A stretch of DNA of 59,511 nucleotides from Acidobacteriaceae bacterium. GTDB lineage: Bacteria > Acidobacteriota > Terriglobia > Terriglobales > Acidobacteriaceae. Positions 42,486 to 50,330 of the stretch are shown here, one piece after another. The DNA lies in NCBI GenBank assembly GCA_003131315.1, contig PKUV01000128.1, positions 1-59,511 on the forward strand. The letters run 5' to 3'. Position 1 is the first letter of the stretch. Every line of letters begins with the position of its first letter. Under the pieces are notes generated by a model. That model ran no database searches. It was not told where the DNA came from and worked only from the letters and a program-made list of their open reading frames with translations. A program made the position numbers and the translations under genes.

Positions 42486-45400
42486 ATGCCCGAAGTGCGC
42501 GACCAAATCAAAACTCAAACCGCTGCCAGCAATACTAAGAAGAAGGCTCCCGGCCTTACCTTCCGCCGTTTTTTCACCAAGCCCGGTGTCTCCCCCTACA
42601 ACGAGGTCGAGTGGGAACTCCGCGACGCTCAGATCACCGACTCCCAGGGAGGCATGATCTTCGAGCAGAAAAACGTCGAGGTCCCCAAAGACTGGTCCAT
42701 GACCGCGACCAACATTGTCGCCTCGAAATATCTTCACGGACAGATCGGCACCGATGAGCGCGAAACCGGCGTGCGTCAACTGGTCGTCCGCGTCGCCGAA
42801 ACCATTCGCGACTGGGGCATGAAGGACGGATACTTCCGCTCCTCCGAAGACGCCGCCACCTTCCACGACGAACTCGTCCACCTGCTCATCCGCCAGCACG
42901 TGGCCTTCAACTCGCCCGTCTGGTTCAACGTAGGCTGCGAACGCGTCGAGCCTAAATCCGACGCGACCAACTGGCACTGGAACTTCACCACTCAGCAAGT
43001 GGAATTCGGCGTCACCGGATACACGCGCCCGCAGTGCTCCGCTTGCTTCATCAATTCAGTGAAAGATTCGCTCGATTCCATCCTCACGCTCGCCAAGACC
43101 GAAGGCATGCTTTTCAAGTGGGGATCCGGCACCGGCACCAATCTTTCTACGCTGCGTTCCTCCACCGAAGTTCTCAGCGGCGGCGGCACCGCCAGTGGCC
43201 CGCTCAGCTTCATGAAAGGCTTCGACGCCTTCGCCGGCGTCATCAAGTCCGGAGGCAAGACGCGCCGCGCCGCCAAGATGGTCATCCTCAACATCGACCA
43301 TCCCGATATCGTCGACTTCATCGAGTGCAAGTCCAAAGAAGAAGCCAAAGCGCACGCGCTGGTATTGCAGGGTTACGACGGATCGCATCCCGACTCCGAC
43401 GCCTACAGCTCCATCTTCTTCCAGAACGCCAACAACTCCGTTCGCGTTACCGACGACTTCATGGTTGCCGTCATGCGCGACACCGACTTCTCCACCCGCT
43501 CCATCGTCGATGGCCGGGTAGTCAACACTTACAAAGCCAAAGACCTGCTCCAGAAGATTTCCGAAGCCACCTGGCAATGCGGCGATCCCGGCATGCAGTA
43601 CGATTCCACCGTCAACCGCTGGCACACTTCGAAAAACACCTCGCGCATCAACGCCTCGAATCCCTGCAGCGAGTACATGTTCCTCGATGACTCCGCCTGC
43701 AACCTAGCCAGCCTGAACCTGCTGAAGTTCGCGCCCAACGGCACGTTCGATGTGGAAGCCTACAGGCACGCCGTGGACGTGGTAATCACCGCCCAGGAAA
43801 TTCTGGTGGACAACGCCGGATATCCCACCGAACTTATCGGCAAGAACTCGCACGACTATCGCCCGCTAGGTCTAGGCTACGCGAACTTAGGCGCGCTCTT
43901 GATGGCCGCCGGACTTCCCTACGATTCCGATGCCGGACGCGACTACGCCGCCTGCGTAACCGCCATAATGTGCGGCGAAGCGTATCTGCAGTCGTCACGC
44001 ATAGCCGAACAATGCGAGCCGCTGGGCCCCATTACCGACACAGTCCAAACGCGCCTGGGAATAACCACCGCGGAAAATATGTCCGGAGCAGCCTGCCCCG
44101 GCTGGTACATCAATCGCGAGCCCTTCCTGGACGTAATAAGGATGCACCGAGCCAGCGTAAACAACATAGGCAGCGCTCGTGGAGGGACGGGCGTCTCGCC
44201 CGTCCAAGCGGAGCGCAGCTCCGCAGCCAATCAACTGTCCGAGCTGATAGAAGCCTCGAAGCAATGCTGGGACGAAGCGCTCGCCCACGGCGAAAAACAC
44301 GGCTACCGCAACTCCCAAGTAACAGTTCTAGCTCCAACAGGAACGATCGGCTTCATGATGGACTGCGACACGACCGGCATCGAGCCCGACTTGGCGCTAA
44401 TCAAATACAAGAAACTGGTCGGCGGCGGGATGATCAAGATCGTGAACAACACTGTCCCCGGGGCGCTGTTCAAGCTGGGTTACACGCATGAGCAGACCGA
44501 CGCGATCGTTTCTTACGTGGACGCTACCGGCACGATCGAAGGCGCGCCGCACGTTAAAGACGAGCATCTGGCGGTGTTTGATTGCTCGTTCAAGCCGGCG
44601 AAGGGCACGCGTTCCATCCAATACATGGGACATCTGAAGATGATGGCCGCTGCCCAGCCCTTCATTTCGGGAGCGATCTCGAAGACCGTGAACCTGCCGA
44701 ACGCAGCGTCGGTAGACGATATTTCGGAGGCTTACATCCAGGCCTGGAAGTTGGGCCTGAAGTCGGTGGCGGTTTATCGCGATGGATGCAAGCAGTCGCA
44801 GCCGCTTTCGGCGGCCGGAACCAAGACGGCCCAGAGTGGCTCCGGTGGAGCGACGGGCGTCTCGCCCGTCCCCGTCCATGTTGAAGACGACAACCTCGAC
44901 GCTCCACCGCGCGCCGTGCGTCACCGTTTGAAAGAAGAACGCATGTCGGTGACGCACAAGTTCAACATTGGAGGCCACGAAGGTTACGTCATCGTCGGCC
45001 TGTATCCCAACGGCGAGCCGGGCGAGATCTTCATCAAGATGGCCAAGGAAGGCTCAACCGTTTCCGGCCTGATGGACAGCTTCTCCCTAACCACATCCAT
45101 CGCGCTGCAGCACGGCGTTCCGCTGAGCCTGCTCTGCGAGAAGTTCGCGCACACCCGCTTTGAGCCCAGCGGCTGGTCGAGCCATCCCGAGATCGGCTAT
45201 GCCAAGTCAATCGTGGACTACATCTTCCGCTGGCTGCACCTGCGCTTCCTGACTGGACAGCAGCAGATGCTGTTTGACAACCTGCGTCCTAAGTCTTGGC
45301 CCGCTCCGGAAGGTGTCGGCGATCTGAACGGCTCCATTGGTTCCGGTTCAGGGGGTTCGCTGACACCTGAGACCCGAGACCTGAGACCTGGTTCCGTCCA

Positions 45401-45533
45401 TGCCGCCGATGCCTTAGCCAGCATGATCGACATGGGCGACGCTCCCAGTTGCCACGTCTGCGGCTCCATCATGGTCCGCAACGGCAGCTGCTACAAGTGC
45501 ATGAGCTGCGGCAGCACCAGCGGATGCAGCTGA
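42486..45533 (+). CDS. nrdJ: Vitamin B12-dependent (class II) ribonucleotide reductase, with repeat-derived inserts
   Basis: Reduces ribonucleotides to deoxyribonucleotides using adenosylcobalamin as radical source. 1015 residues from ATG 42486 behind GAGGAGAAGG. Seen: PQCSACFINSV (first redox Cys), GTGTNLSTLRSS, NPCSEYMFLDDSACNLASL with the thiyl-radical Cys and the catalytic Asn and Glu, APTGTIGFMMDCDTTGIEPD for phosphate binding, and a Cys-rich tail (CHVCGSIMVRNGSCYKCMSC) that re-reduces the site. Three stretches are repeat-encoded: about 563-582 (RGGTGVSPVQAERSSAA), about 787-794 (TGVSPV), and about 959-969 (LTPETRDLRPGS, from a heptamer run). All keep the frame and fall outside the motifs. 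Probably under NrdR. Confidence 0.95.
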   Translation: MPEVRDQIKTQTAASNTKKKAPGLTFRRFFTKPGVSPYNEVEWELRDAQITDSQGGMIFEQKNVEVPKDWSMTATNIVASKYLHGQIGTDERETGVRQLVVRVAETIRDWGMKDGYFRSSEDAATFHDELVHLLIRQHVAFNSPVWFNVGCERVEPKSDATNWHWNFTTQQVEFGVTGYTRPQCSACFINSVKDSLDSILTLAKTEGMLFKWGSGTGTNLSTLRSSTEVLSGGGTASGPLSFMKGFDAFAGVIKSGGKTRRAAKMVILNIDHPDIVDFIECKSKEEAKAHALVLQGYDGSHPDSDAYSSIFFQNANNSVRVTDDFMVAVMRDTDFSTRSIVDGRVVNTYKAKDLLQKISEATWQCGDPGMQYDSTVNRWHTSKNTSRINASNPCSEYMFLDDSACNLASLNLLKFAPNGTFDVEAYRHAVDVVITAQEILVDNAGYPTELIGKNSHDYRPLGLGYANLGALLMAAGLPYDSDAGRDYAACVTAIMCGEAYLQSSRIAEQCEPLGPITDTVQTRLGITTAENMSGAACPGWYINREPFLDVIRMHRASVNNIGSARGGTGVSPVQAERSSAANQLSELIEASKQCWDEALAHGEKHGYRNSQVTVLAPTGTIGFMMDCDTTGIEPDLALIKYKKLVGGGMIKIVNNTVPGALFKLGYTHEQTDAIVSYVDATGTIEGAPHVKDEHLAVFDCSFKPAKGTRSIQYMGHLKMMAAAQPFISGAISKTVNLPNAASVDDISEAYIQAWKLGLKSVAVYRDGCKQSQPLSAAGTKTAQSGSGGATGVSPVPVHVEDDNLDAPPRAVRHRLKEERMSVTHKFNIGGHEGYVIVGLYPNGEPGEIFIKMAKEGSTVSGLMDSFSLTTSIALQHGVPLSLLCEKFAHTRFEPSGWSSHPEIGYAKSIVDYIFRWLHLRFLTGQQQMLFDNLRPKSWPAPEGVGDLNGSIGSGSGGSLTPETRDLRPGSVHAADALASMIDMGDAPSCHVCGSIMVRNGSCYKCMSCGSTSGCS
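44181..44224. repeat. In-frame two-hairpin element inside nrdJ, insert 1
   Basis: GGACGGGCG-TCT-CGCCCGTCC (44185-44205), AA, then GCGGAGC-GCA-GCTCCGC (44208-44224). Read as GGTGVSPVQAERSSAA. Same module as 37820-37860 in tsaC. Confidence 0.85.
44847..44870. repeat. In-frame single-hairpin element inside nrdJ, insert 2
   Basis: GACGGGCG-TCT-CGCCCGTC (44852-44870) preceded by GGAGC. It is read in the same frame as insert 1, again giving TGVSPV. Confidence 0.8.
45361..45395. repeat. Heptamer tandem repeat inside nrdJ
   Basis: Units CCTGAGA, CCCGAGA, CCTGAGA, CCTGGTT in tandem, read as TPETRDLRPGS in a linker just before the Cys-rich tail of NrdJ. Confidence 0.7.
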
Positions 45534-45562
45534 CCGTGTGGCGCGGGCACTCTTGCCCGCGG
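45534..45562. repeat. Stop-adjacent hairpin repeat (GTGGCGCGG family)
   Basis: CCGTGTGGCGCGGGCACTC with TTGCCCGCG follows the nrdJ TGA with no gap, exactly as the copy after the M48 gene (10130). Spacer to the next gene also contains GGCACGGCTTCAGCCGTGCC at 45640-45659. Confidence 0.75.
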
Positions 45563-45728
45563 CTTTTGACTTTGATCTTGCTTGTGGATTGGAAACCAGC
45601 CAGTCCCAGCGGAGCGGAACCGCAGAGATTCAGGGAAAGGCACGGCTTCAGCCGTGCCACAACAAGAACCGAACTTTGACGGCTTTAGCCGCCGAGGGCG
45701 ATCACAAAACTTGAGACGTACTGTGAGA

Positions 45729-45756
45729 GGACACGGCACGCCGTGTCCTTTTTTCT
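45729..45756 (+). terminator. Predicted intrinsic terminator
   Basis: GGACACGG-CACG-CCGTGTCC followed by TTTTTTCTT. It lies only 10 bp before the SIR2 gene start, so it probably ends nrdJ transcripts and separates the accessory gene from them. Confidence 0.65.
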
Positions 45757-45765
45757 TGGATACTA

Positions 45766-47892
45766 ATGCTGAATGCTGTGAATTCCGAAAGTGCCCTCGC
45801 CTTGCGTTTATTGGCGAAGACAGCTGCGACCGGTATTAGGCCCATTGTCTTCTGGATAGGCGCCGGGGCGAGTCGGTGGCTTGGTTATCCCTCATGGAAG
45901 GACATTTCCCTCCAACTACGAGGAGCGTTCCATCGGCAACTCCCAAATTTTGACAACCAACGCGCATTGGATCTCATTGATAAAGAGAACTTCCCGGCAC
46001 TCTTTCAGTTATGTCGGGACCTCGACTCAGCCACTTACTGCCGATTCATCGTCGACGCTTTTCTACCTAAGGAACAGACAGAGGTCTACAAGACCTTTGT
46101 ACGGCTCCTTGGGAAGATCAGCCCGCCGTTCGTCTTGACCACTAATGTAGACGAGGTACTGGAGGCCAGTCTGCCGATGTGTCAGACGGTTCAGAGAACC
46201 GACATCAGCAGGTGCGTAGATCTGCTGCAGCGGCGGATTCCGTTTGTCGCCAAACTGCACGGGTCGGTTAGTTCTGTGCAAAGTACCGTATTCGCCACGT
46301 CCGACTATGAAACATTAGTCGCGGACGCGGTCTACATGAATTCGCTGAAGTACATCTTCACTGGCTGCACTGTGGTTTTCTTGGGATATGGGGTTCGCGA
46401 CTCCTACGTATTGCGTTTGCTGAAGGAGAACCGGCAGGAAATGGATCTGTTCGGACCGGGTCCGCATTTTGCGGTTACGAATTACGAGGTACCCATCAGC
46501 TCCCTCAAGAGGATCAAGTACTCGCAAAGAGTCCGGCCAGACCACAGTTCTGCTCTTAGCGTGTTGGACTACATTCATCAGGCTGTTGCCGTTACTGCAT
46601 CCGCGAGCACCGCGGTCCCGGCAAATGTGGCGAGCGAGGAGAATGAACCGCCAGTATTTGGGATCGTCGAAGCGGGCAAGACCGCCTACTACATCTCCGA
46701 TCTCCTGGCGCCGGGGACGTGGCGTACCTCCGAGGAGATTACGGCCCAACACGAAAGTGGGGAGAACATAGAGGCCTCCTTTGGGCTCGGGTTTACTAAC
46801 GACGAAGTTTCTTTCAGGGTTTCTACCGCCCTCCATGATCTAGCGGTGGCGCTCATTTGCTTCGATTACATCTATCTGCCGTTGACAGCCGCGTCCCGTG
46901 CGTTTTTGGCGCTCGGGGAAGGAATTTTCAGTGAGCTTCTCCGCCAGGAGGCGATTCGGTTTATTCACGATACCGCGCAAGTTGGGGTGTTTTTCCGTTC
47001 GGATGAACCCGTGGGAGGGATTGCGAATGCCATCGCGCGGGAAAAAGGAGGGACCGGTCCACAGCAGGTCTCGGTAATTCTCCGACGGTGGTTCAACGCT
47101 GTACCCGGTAAGGAAATTGGGGCGCAATCCCTCTTCGATTTAATGGAACGGCAAACCGTGATCTACCGCCGATCAGTTGAGATCGACTTGCCTGCGCTCG
47201 TCTGCGGTGCGCTGGTGATGCCGATGGTCACAAAATTACTCGGCATTGGCGACGCCATTTTGCCGACACAAGCGCCGCGGTGGCTTCGATATCCTTACCT
47301 TCGCTTGGCACATTTGGTCCAGACGGCTGCATTATGCACCGAGTACGGGATTCAGGCCGCTAAGGTGCCGTTCGGCGGAGTCCATTTAACCAACGCAGCA
47401 TTTGGAGTTCAGGCTACGGATCTTCGCGCGGAACATCTGGCGAGCTACGTCTTGGCCGGTCCCTACAACTCCGACCTAGGCGGATTTCTACAACAGGATA
47501 TGTCGATACTGCGAAACATTCTTCGTTTTAGGGCTTTGCCAGAGGGCGTGTCTTTCCGGCAAGAGGTCGGCCAGGCTTTGTGTGGGGAGGGCGGGCGAGC
47601 ATTCAGTGCATCGGTCAATGCCGGGTTGTCCCGCATGATTCCAACAGAGGTCCTTCGCCGAGCTAAAGATAGACTTGTAACCCTGATGACCGAGAGCGCG
47701 CGCATCACTCCAGTTCCAGCCGTTTGGGGCAGCGCCCTTCAGTCGGATTCAAGCACTCGGCTTTGGCGGGCAAAAAGTCAGAAAATCCTTCTTGAGATGT
47801 GCAACGCTCGCGGAATTGGTAAGAACGACCCGTGCATTTGCGGCTCGGGAGAAGTGCTGCGCCTCTGCTGCCTTCCTCCTCTGAGGGGGTAG
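45766..47892 (+). CDS. SIR2-like NADase-type protein with C-terminal SEC-C motif
   Basis: A 708-residue protein. Residues about 25-260 are a SIR2-like Rossmann domain: FWIGAGASRWLGYPSWKD (GAGAS 32-36), VLTTNVDEVLE (Asn127), AKLHGSVSSV (His165), TVVFLGYGVRDSYV (GYG 207-209). In bacterial defense SIR2 domains the TTN Asn and LHG His are the NAD-cleaving pair. Residues about 290-680 match nothing I recognise. The end, GKNDPCICGSGEVLRLCC, is a SEC-C zinc motif. No signal or membrane segment. Codon use looks less GC-biased than neighbours, suggesting transfer. SIR2 plus a large sensor-like region fits an NAD-depleting anti-phage effector (inference); a housekeeping deacylase is unlikely. Confidence 0.85.
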   Translation: MLNAVNSESALALRLLAKTAATGIRPIVFWIGAGASRWLGYPSWKDISLQLRGAFHRQLPNFDNQRALDLIDKENFPALFQLCRDLDSATYCRFIVDAFLPKEQTEVYKTFVRLLGKISPPFVLTTNVDEVLEASLPMCQTVQRTDISRCVDLLQRRIPFVAKLHGSVSSVQSTVFATSDYETLVADAVYMNSLKYIFTGCTVVFLGYGVRDSYVLRLLKENRQEMDLFGPGPHFAVTNYEVPISSLKRIKYSQRVRPDHSSALSVLDYIHQAVAVTASASTAVPANVASEENEPPVFGIVEAGKTAYYISDLLAPGTWRTSEEITAQHESGENIEASFGLGFTNDEVSFRVSTALHDLAVALICFDYIYLPLTAASRAFLALGEGIFSELLRQEAIRFIHDTAQVGVFFRSDEPVGGIANAIAREKGGTGPQQVSVILRRWFNAVPGKEIGAQSLFDLMERQTVIYRRSVEIDLPALVCGALVMPMVTKLLGIGDAILPTQAPRWLRYPYLRLAHLVQTAALCTEYGIQAAKVPFGGVHLTNAAFGVQATDLRAEHLASYVLAGPYNSDLGGFLQQDMSILRNILRFRALPEGVSFRQEVGQALCGEGGRAFSASVNAGLSRMIPTEVLRRAKDRLVTLMTESARITPVPAVWGSALQSDSSTRLWRAKSQKILLEMCNARGIGKNDPCICGSGEVLRLCCLPPLRG

Positions 47893-47906
47893 GGTCGCCC
47901 GCCGAC

Positions 47907-47999
47907 TGCCCCGCCTTTCGGCCTTTCGAAAGCCGGGATTCCACGGCGTCGTCCACCTGGGGATTTGCCCACGCCTCATCCCTCTTTCGCGACGCCGTC
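47907..47999. repeat. CCTTTCGAAAGG repeat, copy 1
   Basis: TGCCCCGCCTTTCGGCC with CTTTCGAAAG at its centre and GGGATTCCACGG after it, extending to CTCTTTCGCG. It is in direct orientation with copy 2 at 48205; the zinc-ribbon gene lies between them. Confidence 0.7.
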
Positions 48000-48197
48000 G
48001 TCTTCCCATTGGTGGCCGCACGAATCGCAGATCCATTTGTATTTTTGGGAAGAGTCATCCGTTGCAACTACCAGCGTAGAGGTCCCACCCTCAAAGACGA
48101 CTTCCGTGGAATGGCATTTGGGACAGCGGACCGTAAGCTCGTCGAGCTCTGCATTCTCTTTTGGAGTCGGATCGTCCTCAGGCTCGTAGTGCCGCAT
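47976..48197 (-). CDS. Small zinc-ribbon protein
   Basis: A 73-residue protein from ATG 48197 (MRHYEPEDDPTPKENAELDE). A two-CxxC zinc ribbon follows: VRCPKCHSTEVVFEGG and KWICDSCGHQWEDDG. No DNA-binding or enzyme domain is attached. The family is not recognised; such ribbons often bind nucleic acid or a partner protein. It lies on the opposite strand to the SIR2 gene, convergent with it, and is bracketed by two direct copies of a repeat. An upstream in-frame ATG at 48212 falls in the repeat and is less likely. Confidence 0.7.
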   Translation of the reverse strand: MRHYEPEDDPTPKENAELDELTVRCPKCHSTEVVFEGGTSTLVVATDDSSQKYKWICDSCGHQWEDDGVAKEG

Positions 48198-48204
48198 TGC
48201 CGGG

Positions 48205-48282
48205 TGCCCCACCTTTCGCGCCTTTCGAAAGGTGGGATTCCACGGTCCCGTCCCGCTTGGGCTTTTCCGGTCTCTTTCGCGT
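48205..48282. repeat. CCTTTCGAAAGG repeat, copy 2
   Basis: TGCCCCACCTTTCGCGCC, CTTTCGAAAGGTGGGATTCC and CTCTTTCGCG at the end. A third copy, inverted, is at 53041-53100. Confidence 0.7.
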
Positions 48283-48322
48283 TGAAGACATAGGGCGATC
48301 CGACCACTACTCGTTCATGTTC

Positions 48323-48335
48323 TATAATAGTAGAT
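48323..48335 (+). promoter_or_regulatory. -10 element of a leaderless transcript
   Basis: TATAAT at 48323-48328, then AGTAGAT and the ATG at 48336. Transcription is expected to start at or next to the ATG. No clear -35 or Shine-Dalgarno. Confidence 0.5.
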
Positions 48336-48614
48336 ATGGCACAAGCGATCAGAGTAGACAGCCGCTTCGCCACGGCGCATGACACTGCCAGGATTCTCGG
48401 CGTATCCAAGTCTCGAACGGAAGCGCTAATCAAGATCGCGAGGCGATACACAGACCGAATTCTTGGTCTTCGAGACTCCAAGACTGATCAGACCGTGGAC
48501 AAGGGCCATCGCAAGATAAAATCCGCTACTACTATCGTACGAAAGAGCAGTGGCCGTGATGCCGGCACGAAAAATCCCGCCACCAAATCGAAGAAGGCCA
48601 AAGCCAAGCGTTGA
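48336..48614 (+). CDS. Small helix-turn-helix-like basic protein
   Basis: A 92-residue protein: residues about 10-40 (FATAHDTARILGVSKSRTEA) look like a helix-turn-helix of the excisionase/MerR kind, followed by a lysine-rich tail (TKSKKAKAKR). Probably a DNA-binding regulator. Its 3' end overlaps by 56 bp the start of the next frame, in a different phase, so the two are probably co-transcribed and coupled. It resembles the gene at 30161 in size, basic tail and leaderless promoter, but not in sequence. Confidence 0.7.
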   Translation: MAQAIRVDSRFATAHDTARILGVSKSRTEALIKIARRYTDRILGLRDSKTDQTVDKGHRKIKSATTIVRKSSGRDAGTKNPATKSKKAKAKR

Positions 48615-49199
48615 GAAGGTTGCTGTCTTTTTGAACATCCCGTACGACGGTCGATTTGAGAATTTGCTCTTGGCCTACATTGCGGGCGTCAGCGCTTTCG
48701 GATTCGCCCCCCGGCTACGCTTGAAATTCCCTTCAGTCAAAGGCGTTTAGAGCGCATCATTGCGCTGATCGCTTCCTCTCAATACTCTGTTCATGACTTG
48801 TCGCGAGTCGAATTGGACAGGAACGCTCCGCGCACGCCGCGATTCAATATGCCATTTGAACTCGGGTTGACCGTGGGCCTTGGCAATTCCAAACATTCCT
48901 GGATCGTCTGCGAAACCGTGCGACGCCGCATCAACAAATCGCTCAGCGACCTTGATGGTACCGATGTTTATATCCACGGCGGGACGGTGCGCGGCGTTTT
49001 TCGCGAACTGTGCAACGCCTTCGTCCGGAATCGGCGCCAGCCTAGTGTGGTACAGATGATGCAAATCTACCGGATACTCAGGTCGAATTTTACGGGTATT
49101 CTGCAAAAGGCTGGAGCCAGAGACCCTTTCAATGCACGCGTCTTTCTGGACCTATGCGTTCTTGCGAGCGCTGCCGCCGACAAACTGGTGAGCCCATGA
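48559..49199 (+). pseudogene. Gene broken by a -1 frameshift (VFLNIPYD ... FNMPFELG protein)
   Basis: Two overlapping pieces make one protein of about 213 residues. Piece 1 (from ATG 48559) reads VAVFLNIPYDGRFENLLLAY, IAGVSAFGFAPR; piece 2, in another frame, continues ATLEIPFSQRRLERIIALIA, SSQYSVHDLSRVELD, PRFNMPFELGLTVGLG and runs to TGA 49197-49199. The break is at about 48706-48714, in a C6-G2 run, where one base is missing. FNMPFELG recalls the catalytic-Glu segment of nucleoside deoxyribosyltransferase/TIR-like folds, and such proteins are seen as effectors; that is inference. It may be a real mutation, an assembly error in a homopolymer, or programmed slippage. Confidence 0.7.
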
Positions 49200-49223
49200 T
49201 GCGGCGGTGTGCACCACCTTGCT

Positions 49224-49664
49224 TTAGTGCGGCCAGACGGCCAGGATCGCTCCCATGGCGAGGTAGCAGACCAGTTGGTATCCGGTGTTGATCAGGTAGA
49301 GCTTGGTGGGCTGCTTGCCAAATAACGCGCCGGTTAGTTGGACGGTAGTTACGAACCCCAGCCAGACGGCGAAGCCGATTTTCATTCCGTAGAGAATGGT
49401 GTTGACGCTGGTGAGGTCGATGATCTTGGCGAGCACTACGGCGGACGCGATGCTGGCGACGAAGGCGAGGCCGTAGATTTTGCGTGCGTTTTTTTGCATC
49501 TCGGCGATCTTGGCTTTGTCAGCGGGGTCGAATCCCATCAGGCGCATCCAGGGAGTAGCGAAAAGGAAAGGGGAATACCAGAGAAATCCGATCGCCATGG
49601 TCGCGATGGCGGATACCAGCACGGCCCAGGGATTGATTCCAACAAATGAGTGAGCTCCGATCAT
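49224..49664 (-). CDS. DUF1761 family membrane protein
   Basis: A 146-residue protein with four hydrophobic helices. It starts MIGAHSFVGINPWAVLVSAI behind a strong AGGAGGAC and has the family-like stretch MAIGFLWYSPFLFATPWMR and later GFVTTVQLTGALFGKQPTKL. DUF1761 proteins are small inner-membrane proteins of unknown function. It is on the minus strand, convergent with the frameshifted gene, and a TTTCAA-arm element begins upstream of it. A longer frame from 49697 adds no conserved sequence. Confidence 0.88.
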   Translation of the reverse strand: MIGAHSFVGINPWAVLVSAIATMAIGFLWYSPFLFATPWMRLMGFDPADKAKIAEMQKNARKIYGLAFVASIASAVVLAKIIDLTSVNTILYGMKIGFAVWLGFVTTVQLTGALFGKQPTKLYLINTGYQLVCYLAMGAILAVWPH

Positions 49665-49687
49665 CGTGTCGTCCTCCTGTGGGAAGG

Positions 49688-49784
49688 CAGGTTTCAAGGT
49701 TCCAAAGTTTCAAGGTCGTGCTGAACAGCATGGGTATACGCTGTACTTTGAAACTTTGCAACCTTGAAACTGTGAAACTTGGCT
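49688..49784. repeat. TTTCAA-arm element, copy C
   Basis: Arms AGGTTTCAAGGTTCCAAAG and AACTTTGCAACCTTGAAAC around a centre GCTGAACAGCATGGGTAT, which is the inverted form of the centre in copies B and D. Confidence 0.8.
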
Positions 49785-50243
49785 TTATCGCCCTCTATCC
49801 ATAGCCTGATTCGCCAGCCGATCGGCAATCTGGTTGTGTTCGCGGAGGGCGTGGCGGATTTCGAAGTGATCGAGCCGGTGCACCAGTTGCTGCGCCTGGT
49901 CGTACAGCTTGCGGAGTTCGGGATGACGCACCTTGTAGATGCCTTTCATCTGCCGCACCATCAGTTCGGAATCGCTAATCACCTTGAGCGCTTTGATTTG
50001 GTTTTCGGTGGCGTAGCGGAGGGCGGCGAGGAGTCCCTGATACTCGGCGTAGTTGTTGGTGTGGTGGCCGAGGTATTCGCTGAGCTCGGCGACCGGGTGG
50101 CCGGAGGCGTCGTTGATGGCGACACCATAACCGGCGGGGCCGGGATTGCCGCGGGCTCCGCCATCGACGTGGGCGGTGTGGGCGGCGGGCGCGGATTTCG
50201 GCGCGGAAAAAAGATTGCTGGAGCCGGGAGAGCGCGAAGGCAT
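49785..50243 (-). CDS. Ribonuclease HI family protein
   Basis: Cuts the RNA strand of RNA-DNA hybrids. The 152-residue protein has an Ala/Pro-rich lead and then the RNase H fold: AHVDGGARGNPGPAGYG (first Asp), NNYAEYQGLLAALRYA (Glu), LKVISDSELMVRQMKG (second Asp) and EHNQIADRLANQAMD (last Asp region). This is the short RnhA-like type without a basic protrusion, close to the archaeal/actinobacterial single-domain form. The helical REIRHALREHN part suggests normal activity. It stands alone, 88 bp from the next gene. Confidence 0.93.
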   Translation of the reverse strand: MPSRSPGSSNLFSAPKSAPAAHTAHVDGGARGNPGPAGYGVAINDASGHPVAELSEYLGHHTNNYAEYQGLLAALRYATENQIKALKVISDSELMVRQMKGIYKVRHPELRKLYDQAQQLVHRLDHFEIRHALREHNQIADRLANQAMDRGR

Positions 50244-50330
50244 AGAGGGAGTTTACAACGTGGGCGGGAACCCGTCGCTCCGCCCCCGTCACTCCAGCGA
50301 GCGATTTTTTTCGTTCTATCTTCTTTTATT

